A stretch of DNA of 64,000 nucleotides from Pontibacter populi (lineage in GTDB: Bacteria > Bacteroidota > Bacteroidia > Cytophagales > Hymenobacteraceae): positions 248,001-312,000 of the forward strand of contig NZ_JAHWXQ010000002.1 of assembly GCF_019336435.1 (NCBI RefSeq). The letters run 5' to 3'. Shown piece after piece: positions 17,241 through 26,872 of the stretch. Each line of letters begins with the position of its first letter. The stretch's first letter is position 1. Both the position numbers and the translations under genes were made by a program. The notes below the pieces were generated by a model. That model worked only from the letters and a program-made list of their open reading frames with translations. It searched no databases and was not told the DNA's origin.

Positions 17241-17384
17241 ATGGTGGCAACTACTTCGCTACCAGAATGGGAAACAGTTTTGACAGTAAGTATTATAATA
17301 GGGTTAGTGGTGGCCACGTTATACTCGGAAATGCCTTCAGTCGCATTCAGTGCCTACTTTACGACACTTAACAGATCCAGTTAA
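17241..17384 (+). CDS. Possible small single-pass membrane protein (47 aa)
   Basis: ATG at 17241 opens a 47-codon frame (MVATTSLPEW..., stop 17382-17384) with one strongly hydrophobic segment, VLTVSIIIGLVVATLY (residues ~13-28). It is the only short frame with membrane-protein character in the gap between the repeat block and the hypothetical gene at 17556. No similarity is recognised and there is no ribosome-binding evidence, so it may be spurious. Confidence 0.3.
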   Translation: MVATTSLPEWETVLTVSIIIGLVVATLYSEMPSVAFSAYFTTLNRSS

Positions 17385-17555
17385 TAATGGCTAGAATTGC
17401 AGATTTTTCATATTTCCCAGAGTAAGAACTGTGATAACGCGTATAAAGTGTTGAACCAAATATCGTTTATTGATGTCAATATCAACTCTTATCCAGAAAA
17501 GACTGCAGGTATAAAAAAGAACTCGAGTTAACCCCGTGTTTAAGTAAACTAGGTC

Positions 17556-18104
17556 TTATAATGGCTTTCTTATACTTCGGACATTCAACATTAACTCATC
17601 ACCTTTTTTTGTTAGCTTCCAGTATTGATCATCTTCTAAAAATTTCCTTTTTTCATTAGCCTCATTTATTAAACCAAGCGCTCGCATCTGTATGAGAATT
17701 GTATGGAAAGATTCCTTAAGGATACAGAAGTTTGTAAATCCTTCTTTCTTCCCATACTCCCTTTCATAGGCTTTAGTAATTAAAAAATTTAAAGGCTCAA
17801 TCAACGACTTTTCCTTTTCACCATTAGCTAAAGTAGGCGCAATGGCGCCAAAAATCTCATTCCAAGTTAATTGGAATTGATAGTAATTTCCGGTAAAGGT
17901 CCCGAATTTATCTGAATAAAGAGAAGTGTAGCTTACTGAATATTCTATATTAAATATATCATTGCCTTGGGCTAAATGATTTACAGTACTAGCAATTGAC
18001 AGTGAAGGATTTTTTAAGTAGGTGCGCCCTTCCGTTCCTCGATGTTTACCCTCCAATAATCGTGTGGAAGTCTTACTCTCAGATACTGTTTTCTTTCGAG
18101 CCAT
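17556..18104 (-). CDS. Hypothetical protein, last gene of the restriction/HEPN cluster
   Basis: 182 residues, with a basic Lys/Ser/Thr-rich N-terminus (MARKKTVSESKTSTRLLEGK) and a C-terminal region (about 115-175) predicted helical, ending WKLTKKGDELMLNVRSI, which looks like the wing of a winged-helix. No family is recognised. It follows the HEPN-like gene by 77 bp on the same strand and shares its AT-rich composition, unlike the type I restriction genes upstream, so the two were probably acquired together. It could be a partner or regulator of the HEPN protein, which is inference only. Confidence 0.6.
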   Translation of the reverse strand: MARKKTVSESKTSTRLLEGKHRGTEGRTYLKNPSLSIASTVNHLAQGNDIFNIEYSVSYTSLYSDKFGTFTGNYYQFQLTWNEIFGAIAPTLANGEKEKSLIEPLNFLITKAYEREYGKKEGFTNFCILKESFHTILIQMRALGLINEANEKRKFLEDDQYWKLTKKGDELMLNVRSIRKPL

Positions 18105-18181
18105 GATAATTCAACTTTAATCAGATATACTACTCATACTTTAGTATCATTAATCTATGTGATTGGTGATACTGACTGAGA

Positions 18182-19618
18182 TTACTTCACTAATTTAGTT
18201 TTAGAAACCTCAGTAATTCCGAAGTACTTAAGTATAACGGTTCCTACAAACATTGGTAAACGCTTGTAAGAATTTATTTGGTGTAGTAATTCTATGTTCT
18301 CACTTACTGGTCTACCATGAAAAATGGAGTCTCTTAAAGACTTTATTTGAACAAAGTCAAGCTCAAAATCTTCTACCTGAATATTTATAAAGTTAAAGAA
18401 GCTCTGGAACTGATTTGTCATCGAGAAGACTTTGATAGGAGTAAGTTTAAATGGGACATCTTTTATAAACTGTTCTTGATGCTCTTCATCAATTATTTCA
18501 GCAACCTTCATTAATTGTTCTTTAATGAAGTTATCTGCCTTTTTTTTGCTGGTTGTGAAAGTGTATTCCTCCTTTACTCTATTCAAATTAGGCGGGTCAC
18601 CTGCTCTTTCTTGTTCTATATGTTTACTCAATATGTATTGATTTCTAATTTGCTCTAAGATGTTGTACAAGATCATAAATCTTGATTCTCCTTTTGTTTC
18701 TAAAGCATAATTAAAGCGCTCAATGATAAGTAACACAAATTCCAAATTCTCTAACAGGTGTGGTATATCTACCTGAAGGATAAGATTGAGTGGATCCTGA
18801 AAGAATACCCACCTGAAAAGTCCGTGTTCATTTGAAACTGCTTTGTCCTCTACATCTTTAACTTCAATATGCAATTTGTCATCTGTATAAATCCTTGACA
18901 ATGAATAGGTGATGTTCTGGTGGGAATAAAATGAGTATAAAGCACAGATTAAAAGAATATGGTTTTTAATTTCTGCTGCAGTTAGCTCAGAATACTGTAC
19001 GGAAAATTTTGGTTCCTTTTTTATGCTAACTACTGATTCGGTGCTATTAGATGCATAGAAATAATGTTCAGGTTTAAAATGTATTCCATTAAAAGAGATA
19101 AATTCTTTGACTTTATGCAGTGGCTTCCACTTATAGGCACTTGTGTTCCAGGGAAAGTTCGAGTGATAACGATAGTTATTCTCAATTAATTGGAAAGCCT
19201 GCTGATTGAGAAAAAAAACACTATTGTCCTGTTCTGAATTGTTATAAATGAACCTTACACCTTTTAGATGGATAGTAAAATATTTAAAGCCTTTCCTGTA
19301 CAGGGACGTGCCACTAGTAATTCCCTTATAACCATATTCTAGGAATGAGATATTTTCTAAATTATCTGGCTGAAGAATGTCCATTATCTCAAACTTTGAG
19401 AGCATTAAGTTTTCATTTTCTCCCTCCCATCTCATTACCTTATGATCCAAGTACTCTTTACCGTCATAAAATATCTTCAGACTTACTGCATTGCTGTTGT
19501 TTTCGTCAACCAGAATTTCGGCATTATAGATACCAGAAAAAGTACCAACATTTGGTGAATAAATATCTAGTTCAGGTATGTTAATTCTTAATTTAAAAAG
19601 TATACTATCCTTCATCAA
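18182..19618 (-). CDS. Probable HEPN-domain (ApeA-like) defence nuclease
   Basis: 478 residues. The C-terminal ~180 residues are helical and contain LRDSIFHG, giving the HEPN catalytic signature R-x4-H (R429, H434), followed by a helix ending VGTVILKYFG. The N-terminal half (about 1-150) is beta-rich (GTFSGIYNAEILVDENNS, YFTIHLKGVRF) and resembles the N-terminal domain of ApeA-type HEPN proteins. These proteins cleave RNA or tRNA during phage infection and cause abortive infection. It lies 46 bp downstream of hsdR in the same direction and is much more AT-rich, consistent with a defence gene added to the restriction locus. The HEPN motif is visible; the ApeA assignment is tentative. Confidence 0.65.
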   Translation of the reverse strand: MMKDSILFKLRINIPELDIYSPNVGTFSGIYNAEILVDENNSNAVSLKIFYDGKEYLDHKVMRWEGENENLMLSKFEIMDILQPDNLENISFLEYGYKGITSGTSLYRKGFKYFTIHLKGVRFIYNNSEQDNSVFFLNQQAFQLIENNYRYHSNFPWNTSAYKWKPLHKVKEFISFNGIHFKPEHYFYASNSTESVVSIKKEPKFSVQYSELTAAEIKNHILLICALYSFYSHQNITYSLSRIYTDDKLHIEVKDVEDKAVSNEHGLFRWVFFQDPLNLILQVDIPHLLENLEFVLLIIERFNYALETKGESRFMILYNILEQIRNQYILSKHIEQERAGDPPNLNRVKEEYTFTTSKKKADNFIKEQLMKVAEIIDEEHQEQFIKDVPFKLTPIKVFSMTNQFQSFFNFINIQVEDFELDFVQIKSLRDSIFHGRPVSENIELLHQINSYKRLPMFVGTVILKYFGITEVSKTKLVK

Positions 19619-19664
19619 ATTTAAAAGTGTGTAAGCTAACTAGTACATATACGTTTTTATAACT

Positions 19665-22529
19665 CTACAACCTCGCTCCCATCCCACTAATAAACGTCTC
19701 CACAAACCCAAGCATTTTAGCGGTTATGCGCTCGGCGATTGGCTTGCGCTCCAGCAGCTTTGGCTTGGCGGGCAGCATGTCCAGTACTTCATCTCTTAAA
19801 GGGGCACGTTCCGTGAACAGGTAATTACCCAGCACGGCTTGCAGCTTTACCGGATCCAGCTGTTCTTCTTTGCTCATCTTCTCGAAGGCGGCCATTTGCT
19901 CCCTAGCCCAGAAGTTTTCAAACTGTTCCGGAATATCGTCTATATCTTCAATGTGCGGCAGGTTTTCTTCAATGAACTTGCGGATCAACTCGCGTTTGCT
20001 GCGCAGGGTGGCTTCGCCGGTCAGCGTGTCCAGGATGGCTTTTTTCTGGCGCTCTTTGTCTTCATCGCTGGCGCTGTTGAGCTTGGCCAGTAGTTTCAGG
20101 ATATAGGCCACGTTGATCTCGTCACGGTGGATCAGCTCCAGCTCGAAATCAACATCATCCAGTATCGATTCCTTTTCTTTAGCAGTGCCTGTTTTTACTT
20201 TATCGTACAGGTCTAAGTACTTGCTTTTGTAGTCTTCAAAGCTTTGCTCTGTCATAGCCAGCTGGTCGAAGCTGAAATCGGCGAAGGTGGTAAGCACGTT
20301 CTTCAGGCGCATCAACTCCCGGAACGCCTTTACAAACTCCAGCTCTTCTTCCTCGCTTGGTAGGCTATCTACACTACCTACAGTTGGCGCAATCTTCAAT
20401 AACTCGCCAAAGGCGATGTTGAATTTAGCTACATAGTCTTCGTAAGGCTCTACCAGGATAATTTCTTTGGCATCCTTATTCGAGAAAAGGGCTATGGCAT
20501 CGTCTGTGGCTTGTTTCAGGTTGCGGAACACCACAATGTTTCCCTGCGACTTCTGCTCGGTGTAGAGCCTGTTGGTGCGGCTGTAGGCTTGAATCAGGCC
20601 GTGGTATTTCAGGTTCTTATCTACATACAGCGTACTGAGCGGCGGTGAGTCAAAACCGGTCAGGTACATGTTCACGACCAGCAGGATGTCTATTTCTTTG
20701 TTCTTTACCCGCTTCGAGATGTCGTTGTAGTAGTTGTAAAACGACTGGCTGTCTTTGGTGGAGAACTTTGTGTTGAACAAGGTGTTATAGTCCACTATGA
20801 ACGCATCCAGTTTCTCGCGGGTGTGGCTGTTGGCCGTGTATGCTATAGTTGGTTCTGCGGCGATGGCTATCTCTTCGTCTTCCAGCATGTAATCGCCGGT
20901 GGCGCCCTTGTCTTCTTCGTTGGCGGTGTAACTGAAGATGGTAGCAATCTTCAAGTTGTGTTTGCCTTCGGCTTTGCGCTGCTGGAACAGCTCATAATAG
21001 CGGATCAGTACATCAACGCTGCTCACACAGAACATGCCCGTAAACTCTTTGCCATGCGTTTTACGCGGGTGGTGCTCTATGATGTAGTCCACGATCTTTT
21101 CCAGGCGCTGTGGGGCTTCCAACAGCTCTTTGGTGTCGATGTCTTCTACTTCTATGTCAATCTCGGTATTGCTGCCTTCCTTCTCCCTGTACCTGCCCAC
21201 ATACTCAACAGAAAATTTAAGCACGTTCTCGTCTTTGATGGCATCCGTGATCAGGTATTTGTGCAGGCACTCGTCGAACAGGTCACGGGTGGTGCGCTTG
21301 CCTAGGTCGTTTTTAATCACGTTCTCGGCAAAGATAGGTGTGCCGGTGAAGCCGAATAGTTGGGCTTTGGTAAAAAAGCTTTTGATGCGGTTGTGCGTTT
21401 CGCCGAACTGGCTGCGATGGCACTCATCAAAAATAAACACTACGCGCTCCTCCCGTAGCTTTTCCAGTTTGCCGGAGAAACGGGCGCTGCCGATGGCGTT
21501 GTTCAGTTTCTGTATGGTGGTAACGATGAGTTTGGTGTCGCCGGAAAGCTGACTGACCAGGGCGCGGGTATCGTCGGTGCCGTCTATGCTGCCTGCCGAA
21601 AAGCTGTTGAACTCTTTGGTGGTCTGGTAATCCAGGTCCTTGCGGTCTACAACGAATACTACTTTGTGCACCTTGGGCAGTTGCATAAGCAACTGGCTGG
21701 CCTTAAAAGACGTGAGCGTTTTGCCTGAGCCGGTGGTGTGCCAGATGTAGCCGTTCTTATCCGAGTTTTTTACCTTATCAATAATAGCTTCGGTGGCGTA
21801 AAATTGGTAAGGCCGCAGCACCATCAGGATCTTGTGCGTCTCGCTGAGCACAATGTATTTGGTCACCATTTTAGCCAGGTGGCAGGGCTCCAGAAACGCT
21901 TTGGTAAAGGCCTCTATCTGGGTGATGAGCTTGTTATTTGGATCGGCCCAGTAGAAGGTTTGCTTAAACGACTGGCGGCGGTTGTTAGCGTAATACTTGG
22001 TGTTCACGCCGTTGCTGATCACAAACAGCTGCACGTACTGGAACAAGCCATGCGATGCCCCAAAGGTATGGCGGTGGTAGCGGTTGACCTGGTTAAAGGC
22101 TTCCTTCAGCTCCAGGCCGCGGCGCTTCAGCTCTATCTGCACCAGCGGCAAACCGTTTACGAGCAGCGTTACGTCGTAGCGGTTTTTGTAGGTGCCATCT
22201 ATCGTTACCTGCTGGGTTACCTGGAACAGGTTCTGGCACCAGTGCTCCTGCTGCAAAAACTCCAGGTACACGCTCGTGCCATCGTCCTTGGTGAGCTGCA
22301 TTTTATCCCGGAGCACCTTGGCACGGTCGAACACATTGCCTTTGTTCAGGTGGTTGAGCACGCGCTCGAACTCCTTCTCCGTTAGCGATACCTGGTTGTG
22401 CTTTTCCAGCTGGGTTTTCAGGTTGGCCAGCAGGGCCTGCTCGTCTTTTATCGTGACGTAACTATAGCCCAGCCCCTGCAGCTGCTTTACCAAGTTGTCT
22501 TCGAGTACCTGCTCCGGTTGTGTTCCCAC
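19665..22529 (-). CDS. hsdR: Type I restriction enzyme, R subunit
   Basis: 954 residues. The N-terminal PD-(D/E)XK nuclease has D119, E133 and K135 (YDVTLLV...VQIELKRR). The SF2 translocase has Walker A TTGSGKT (265-271), motif II DECH (368-371), FGFTGTPIF and the late helicase motifs YLTGFDSPPLSTLYVDK and LIQAYSRTNR. A helical C-terminal domain contacts the methylase core. HsdR uses ATP to pull in DNA and cut non-methylated DNA far from the site. Its start overlaps the stop of the upstream nuclease gene by 1 bp. The full-length, intact motifs argue that it is active. Confidence 0.97.
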   Translation of the reverse strand: MGTQPEQVLEDNLVKQLQGLGYSYVTIKDEQALLANLKTQLEKHNQVSLTEKEFERVLNHLNKGNVFDRAKVLRDKMQLTKDDGTSVYLEFLQQEHWCQNLFQVTQQVTIDGTYKNRYDVTLLVNGLPLVQIELKRRGLELKEAFNQVNRYHRHTFGASHGLFQYVQLFVISNGVNTKYYANNRRQSFKQTFYWADPNNKLITQIEAFTKAFLEPCHLAKMVTKYIVLSETHKILMVLRPYQFYATEAIIDKVKNSDKNGYIWHTTGSGKTLTSFKASQLLMQLPKVHKVVFVVDRKDLDYQTTKEFNSFSAGSIDGTDDTRALVSQLSGDTKLIVTTIQKLNNAIGSARFSGKLEKLREERVVFIFDECHRSQFGETHNRIKSFFTKAQLFGFTGTPIFAENVIKNDLGKRTTRDLFDECLHKYLITDAIKDENVLKFSVEYVGRYREKEGSNTEIDIEVEDIDTKELLEAPQRLEKIVDYIIEHHPRKTHGKEFTGMFCVSSVDVLIRYYELFQQRKAEGKHNLKIATIFSYTANEEDKGATGDYMLEDEEIAIAAEPTIAYTANSHTREKLDAFIVDYNTLFNTKFSTKDSQSFYNYYNDISKRVKNKEIDILLVVNMYLTGFDSPPLSTLYVDKNLKYHGLIQAYSRTNRLYTEQKSQGNIVVFRNLKQATDDAIALFSNKDAKEIILVEPYEDYVAKFNIAFGELLKIAPTVGSVDSLPSEEEELEFVKAFRELMRLKNVLTTFADFSFDQLAMTEQSFEDYKSKYLDLYDKVKTGTAKEKESILDDVDFELELIHRDEINVAYILKLLAKLNSASDEDKERQKKAILDTLTGEATLRSKRELIRKFIEENLPHIEDIDDIPEQFENFWAREQMAAFEKMSKEEQLDPVKLQAVLGNYLFTERAPLRDEVLDMLPAKPKLLERKPIAERITAKMLGFVETFISGMGARL

Positions 22530-23734
22530 TATCTTATACTTATTAAGAAGTCTTTAACTTTTTCAGTTTCTTTTATAAGATATTGTTCTACTTCTTCTAC
22601 AATATGATTTTCAAACTTATCTCTGAAGGAGTTATCGGAATTAAGCTTTTGCAGCAAATCACCGTGCTTTAGGTTTGCTTCATAATGTTCGTATTCATTC
22701 AAAACATAAGCATTGTACCACCGATGCTTATAAAATTTATTGTTCCTTGTGTATTCGTTCTCACCATCAAGCAAGTTAATTGTACCGATGAACAAAGCTC
22801 CTCCAAAATGCCCTTGCCCATTGCCACTAAAAGATTCCAAACCAAAAAATATAGGTTCTTCTTCCATACCCTTGATTTTAATCCATATCTGGGAGTAAAA
22901 CTTTTCGGCAGGGTGACCTGAAACTATGGTATGGTGATCTCCTAAACGTTCTTTTAACTTTTTAAGAACACTTTGTCTTAATCTCTCTTTGATGGCTGTA
23001 CTAACTCTTATAAAATTAGCTGCTACGTATTCAGATTCTTTGAAATACTTAATCATTAAATCCGTAAGCTCCTGCTGATCTTTCCCTTGCATAGTGGCAG
23101 TAATATTTTGTATTAAAAGTTTGTATTGCTTAATTGACTCTCTCAAAATTGGTACTTCGGCGGCTTCTTTAATGCATAGGTCTAGCCACTCTATGATATG
23201 CTTTCGGTAAGAAATCAAGAAGAAATCTTTACCGGCTTCTAAACCTCCTCTGCTACCTGCAGATGGCTCGGCTCCATTTAAGGTTAGATAATAAACCTTA
23301 TTTCTTTCTTTGTTATGATTACAGTAGCGCTCTATTTGTGCATGTTGGTCACCTGCATCAATTTTATTCTCTATTGAAATGCTATTGCCAGCTTCATCCC
23401 AGATATAAATATCAATTCTGCCGCCTGTTTTGGATTTGTTATCTTTGAGACCAACATGATGCTCAGGTTTTACTTTAACTTTTTTGGTTTCTAGATTGTC
23501 AGTTTCAATAACCTGCAAAAACAATTTTAAAAAGGCATCTTCTTTATAGTGCGAGCCTTTGGGATTCAACAGTTCGGCTAGGAACGCAGAATGAGTACTG
23601 TTCTCGCGGCGCTCCATTTTAAGTATAGAAAACACATTAAACGTTTCCCCACGCTGTTTCTTTAACTCACGTTGGTGTGCAAGTATGCGTTTAGTGCTGT
23701 TTAGTAAATAACTGAGTTTGTCTTCGCTTATCAT
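22529..23734 (-). CDS. PD-(D/E)XK nuclease family protein inside the type I RM operon
   Basis: 401 residues of the PDDEXK_4 type. The family entry motif RRENSTHSAFLAELLNP (residues ~42-58) is followed by the active-site pieces GGRIDIYI (D108) and ISIENKI (E122, K124), then HAQIERY. The C-terminal half (WIKIKG...FFGLESFSGNGQG) has no named domain. It sits between hsdS and hsdR, 10 bp after hsdS and overlapping hsdR by 1 bp, so it is an integral part of the operon rather than a neighbour by chance. Possible roles are an extra nuclease against modified DNA or a restriction-associated effector; neither is shown by sequence. Confidence 0.85.
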   Translation of the reverse strand: MISEDKLSYLLNSTKRILAHQRELKKQRGETFNVFSILKMERRENSTHSAFLAELLNPKGSHYKEDAFLKLFLQVIETDNLETKKVKVKPEHHVGLKDNKSKTGGRIDIYIWDEAGNSISIENKIDAGDQHAQIERYCNHNKERNKVYYLTLNGAEPSAGSRGGLEAGKDFFLISYRKHIIEWLDLCIKEAAEVPILRESIKQYKLLIQNITATMQGKDQQELTDLMIKYFKESEYVAANFIRVSTAIKERLRQSVLKKLKERLGDHHTIVSGHPAEKFYSQIWIKIKGMEEEPIFFGLESFSGNGQGHFGGALFIGTINLLDGENEYTRNNKFYKHRWYNAYVLNEYEHYEANLKHGDLLQKLNSDNSFRDKFENHIVEEVEQYLIKETEKVKDFLISIR

Positions 23735-23744
23735 TTATTTTTCA

Positions 23745-25007
23745 TTACACAAACAGCTGCTGCAGCAAGCCTTTCTTGAATTGCTGCGCCTGTTCCAGTT
23801 GTTTAGAAGTATAGTTTAGTTTATTGTCTACTGCTGTTAAAAACTCAGTAATCTTCTTCTGCTCTTCTTTGCATGGTTGTGGTATCGGAAGCTTAAGAAA
23901 GTCTTCATTCGTTATACTCATCCTGTCGTGACGAGCGCCATAGTTGGCTATACTTTTCATGTATTTATGCCATGCTGTAGTTTCAAAGAAGAATTCCAAA
24001 AACTCAAGATTACGATTTTCAAACCTGAAAACTGTATACAAAGGCGACATAACTCCTTTAACCAGTTTATTTCGTTTTATTGGGCCAACCGGAGCTGTAG
24101 CTGAGATACGTGGATTGTAAATAAAATCATCAACATCCACTACATAATAACCTTCCAGATTTTCTTGGTTCGCTATGTCTTTATCAAAGTATTCTTGCTG
24201 ACTAACTATACCTTGTGTAGCTGAGTTGGTAAGTACAAAATTGACATCATTCGATTTATTCTTCTGAGTAACTCTTTTAGCTACCTCAACCAATTTCTTA
24301 TCTTCCCACTCCGGAAAGTCACTACCGTTATCGTCCTTGAAGCGGATCTGCTGGGAGAAGATTTGCTGCATCGCCCCTTTTTTATACTTCTCCAACAGCT
24401 CCTTCTTCTTGCTCAACTGCTGGATTTTATCTGTTACCGACGACAAAAAGTCTGATATTATTTTTTGTTCATCAAGTGAAGGAATTTGTACTGATATACC
24501 TTCTATCTTTTGGGGTGAAGTATGACGTACTTTTGTTCCAGCAGCTGTTCTTGAAAATTCAGTTCTTAAGTACTCCGTTGCCATATAGTAAGCTAAAAAC
24601 TTACGTTCAACATCTTGATTAACCTGAAATAAACCAAGCCGCTGATTATGTAAGAATAAGCCAGACTTCGGAACAATGAGAGCACTCCCAATCAATCCAA
24701 CAGCTTGCTCTGTCATTACAGTTAGTAAATCGCCTTCCTCTAAAATATAATCTTTGGGAAAATCGTCGCTTACATAGTACTTCTCTTTTTCACCTTGATA
24801 CCTAAATCCACCTTCTGGATTAAAATTACCCGGGGTTAAAACTATGTATGGTCCATTATCACTAAAATATTCTCCTTTGAAAGCAAATCCATGCTTTACC
24901 TTACATAATTCACCAATTTTTTTTGACTGCCACTCCCCTTCAAACTCCGGAAAGCGAAGCGCAGGCACGCTCTTCACGGCTGCTGTTATTTCTGCTGTTG
25001 CTTCCAT
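23745..25007 (-). CDS. hsdS: Type I restriction enzyme, S (specificity) subunit
   Basis: 420 residues from ATG at 25005-25007, chosen because it lies 2 bp after the hsdM stop; an upstream in-frame Met at 25043 would overlap hsdM. Two target-recognition domains are visible. The first starts LRFPEFEGEWQSKKIGEL and ends at a coiled-coil spacer (DFLSSVTDKIQQLSKKKELL). The second starts DDNGSDFPEWEDKKLVEVAK and ends with a matching coiled coil (ITEFLTAVDNKLNYTSKQ, QFKKGLLQQLF). Each target-recognition domain reads one half of a bipartite site. The two halves are diverged, as expected for an asymmetric target. Confidence 0.95.
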   Translation of the reverse strand: MEATAEITAAVKSVPALRFPEFEGEWQSKKIGELCKVKHGFAFKGEYFSDNGPYIVLTPGNFNPEGGFRYQGEKEKYYVSDDFPKDYILEEGDLLTVMTEQAVGLIGSALIVPKSGLFLHNQRLGLFQVNQDVERKFLAYYMATEYLRTEFSRTAAGTKVRHTSPQKIEGISVQIPSLDEQKIISDFLSSVTDKIQQLSKKKELLEKYKKGAMQQIFSQQIRFKDDNGSDFPEWEDKKLVEVAKRVTQKNKSNDVNFVLTNSATQGIVSQQEYFDKDIANQENLEGYYVVDVDDFIYNPRISATAPVGPIKRNKLVKGVMSPLYTVFRFENRNLEFLEFFFETTAWHKYMKSIANYGARHDRMSITNEDFLKLPIPQPCKEEQKKITEFLTAVDNKLNYTSKQLEQAQQFKKGLLQQLFV

Positions 25008-25009
25008 AG

Positions 25010-26587
25010 TTAAAACGGTTTGGCTATTCCCAGTTCGTCGCAAAAGGCAGCTATAGTTTGGTCGGTGCTTTGCATCTCGTCTTCCAGCTGGGCCAGGCCG
25101 GCGGCTACTTCGTTCAGGTCTATTGTTTCCTCTTCTTCAAAGGTGTCCACGTAGCGCGGAATGTTCAGGTTGTAGTCGTTTTCTGCTATCTCCTGCAGGC
25201 TGGCCACATAGCTATACTTCGGTTCAGGTTTGCGCGCTCGGTAGGTCGTGATGATCTTCTCAATATCGGAGACGCGCAGGTAGCATTGCGTTTTGGCTTT
25301 CTCGTAGTGCTGGCTGGCATCAATAAACAGGATGTTATCGGCCTGCTCGCGCCATTTCTTAAACACCAAAATACAGGTTGGTATGCTGGTGCCATAAAAG
25401 ATGTTGGCCGGCAACCCGATCACGGCATCCAGGTAGTTGCGGTCCTCTATCAGGTACTTGCGGATGTGCCCTTCGGCTGCTCCCCTGAACAGCACGCCAT
25501 GCGGCAGTACCACGGCCATAGTTCCATTTTTGGCCAGGTGGTGCACCATGTGCTGCACAAAAGCAAAGTCGGCTTTAGAGCCCGGGGCCAGCTTGCCGTA
25601 CTGGCTAAAGCGGTCGTCGGACATATGCAATGGGCTAGCGCTCCATTGCGCCGAGAACGGCGGGTTGGCAACTATAGCCTCAAAGCGGTGCTCCAGGTGC
25701 TGCGGGTGCTCCAGCGTGTCTTCCTGCCGTATGTCAAACTTCTGGAAGTGAACATCGTGCAGGATCATGTTCATGCGGGCCAAGTTATAGGTGGTGCGGT
25801 TCAGCTCCTGCCCGTAAAAGTCAGACACCTCGTCTACTTCCTTGGCAACGCGCAACAACAAAGAGCCCGAGCCGCAGGTAGGGTCATACACCGATTTGAG
25901 CTTGGTTTTGCCGGTGGTCACCAGCTTGGCCAGCACTTTCGATACCTCCTGCGGGGTATAAAACTCACCGGCTTTCTTGCCCGCACCACTTGCAAACTGC
26001 CCGATCAGGTACTCGTAGGCATCGCCCAGCACATCGGCTTCGGTGTCTTCCAGCTTAAAATCGATCTTGTCTAAGTGGCCCAGCACTTTAGCGATCAGGT
26101 CATTCTTGGCAGCCTCAGTGCGGCCCAATTTGGTAGATGTTAGGTCCAGGTCCTCGAAGAGCTTGTTAAAGTCGTCTTCGCTCTCGGTGCCCATCGTGCT
26201 CTGCTCAATGTGCTTGAGCACCTGTGTTAGCTCATCCAGTATAAAGTTGCTCGCGCCCTCCTCTTTGCTGTTGGCGTTGCCTTTACGTGCCAGCTCTTTA
26301 AACAGCTCCGTCGGCTTCAAAAAATAGCCTAAATGAAGAAGTGCATCTTCTTTAATGGCCTCAAGCATTTCTTGACCATCATCGGTGCTTTCACTTATAT
26401 CGGTATACTTTATGTCGTCTTCTGCCAGTATTTTATTAGCATGTAACTCCATCTTCTCAGACAGATACTTGAAAAAGATAAAGCCTAAAATGTAGTCCCG
26501 GAACTCATCAGCATCCATTTTGCCGCGCAATGTATTAGCAATATTCCAGAGTTGTTGTTCTATTTGTCTTTTGTAGTTTTCAGACAT
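25010..26587 (-). CDS. hsdM: Type I restriction enzyme, M (methylase) subunit
   Basis: 525 residues from ATG at 26585-26587 (MSENYKRQIEQQ); an in-frame Met 16 codons upstream is less likely because the family starts here. The N-terminal helical domain is followed by the N6-adenine methylase core: GEFYTPQEVSKVL, DPTCGSGSLL (SAM motif I, residues 235-244) and NPPF (308-311). It heads the operon hsdM-hsdS-nuclease-hsdR and would methylate host sites with hsdS. The methylase is the first gene, which would let modification be established before cutting. Confidence 0.97.
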   Translation of the reverse strand: MSENYKRQIEQQLWNIANTLRGKMDADEFRDYILGFIFFKYLSEKMELHANKILAEDDIKYTDISESTDDGQEMLEAIKEDALLHLGYFLKPTELFKELARKGNANSKEEGASNFILDELTQVLKHIEQSTMGTESEDDFNKLFEDLDLTSTKLGRTEAAKNDLIAKVLGHLDKIDFKLEDTEADVLGDAYEYLIGQFASGAGKKAGEFYTPQEVSKVLAKLVTTGKTKLKSVYDPTCGSGSLLLRVAKEVDEVSDFYGQELNRTTYNLARMNMILHDVHFQKFDIRQEDTLEHPQHLEHRFEAIVANPPFSAQWSASPLHMSDDRFSQYGKLAPGSKADFAFVQHMVHHLAKNGTMAVVLPHGVLFRGAAEGHIRKYLIEDRNYLDAVIGLPANIFYGTSIPTCILVFKKWREQADNILFIDASQHYEKAKTQCYLRVSDIEKIITTYRARKPEPKYSYVASLQEIAENDYNLNIPRYVDTFEEEETIDLNEVAAGLAQLEDEMQSTDQTIAAFCDELGIAKPF

Positions 26588-26872
26588 GGGTAAGCTAAAA
26601 ATGTATTTGTAAGGCAGGGTTGGCCTTTTAATCAAAAGTAGTAAATTAAACTATAGCATATTCAGGAAAATATATGTTTCTCAGCTTCTGTTCGGTTTCA
26701 GATTTTGAGTTGTAAAATAATACCTACAGAATGAAATAACTATGTTGCTATATTACCCTGCCATAAGTATTACATTGACTGCCCCATATCATCGAGTATA
26801 TTTTTGAGCGTATACTGTAATTGTTAAGCTCACTATTCTGTGCACTTAAACATCTGTTATTTTATATCTGAA

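Noticed and set aside
25058..26074. 338-codon plus-strand frame opposite hsdM
   Set aside because: Shadow of the GC-rich hsdM coding strand; hsdM has clear methylase motifs in the other frame.
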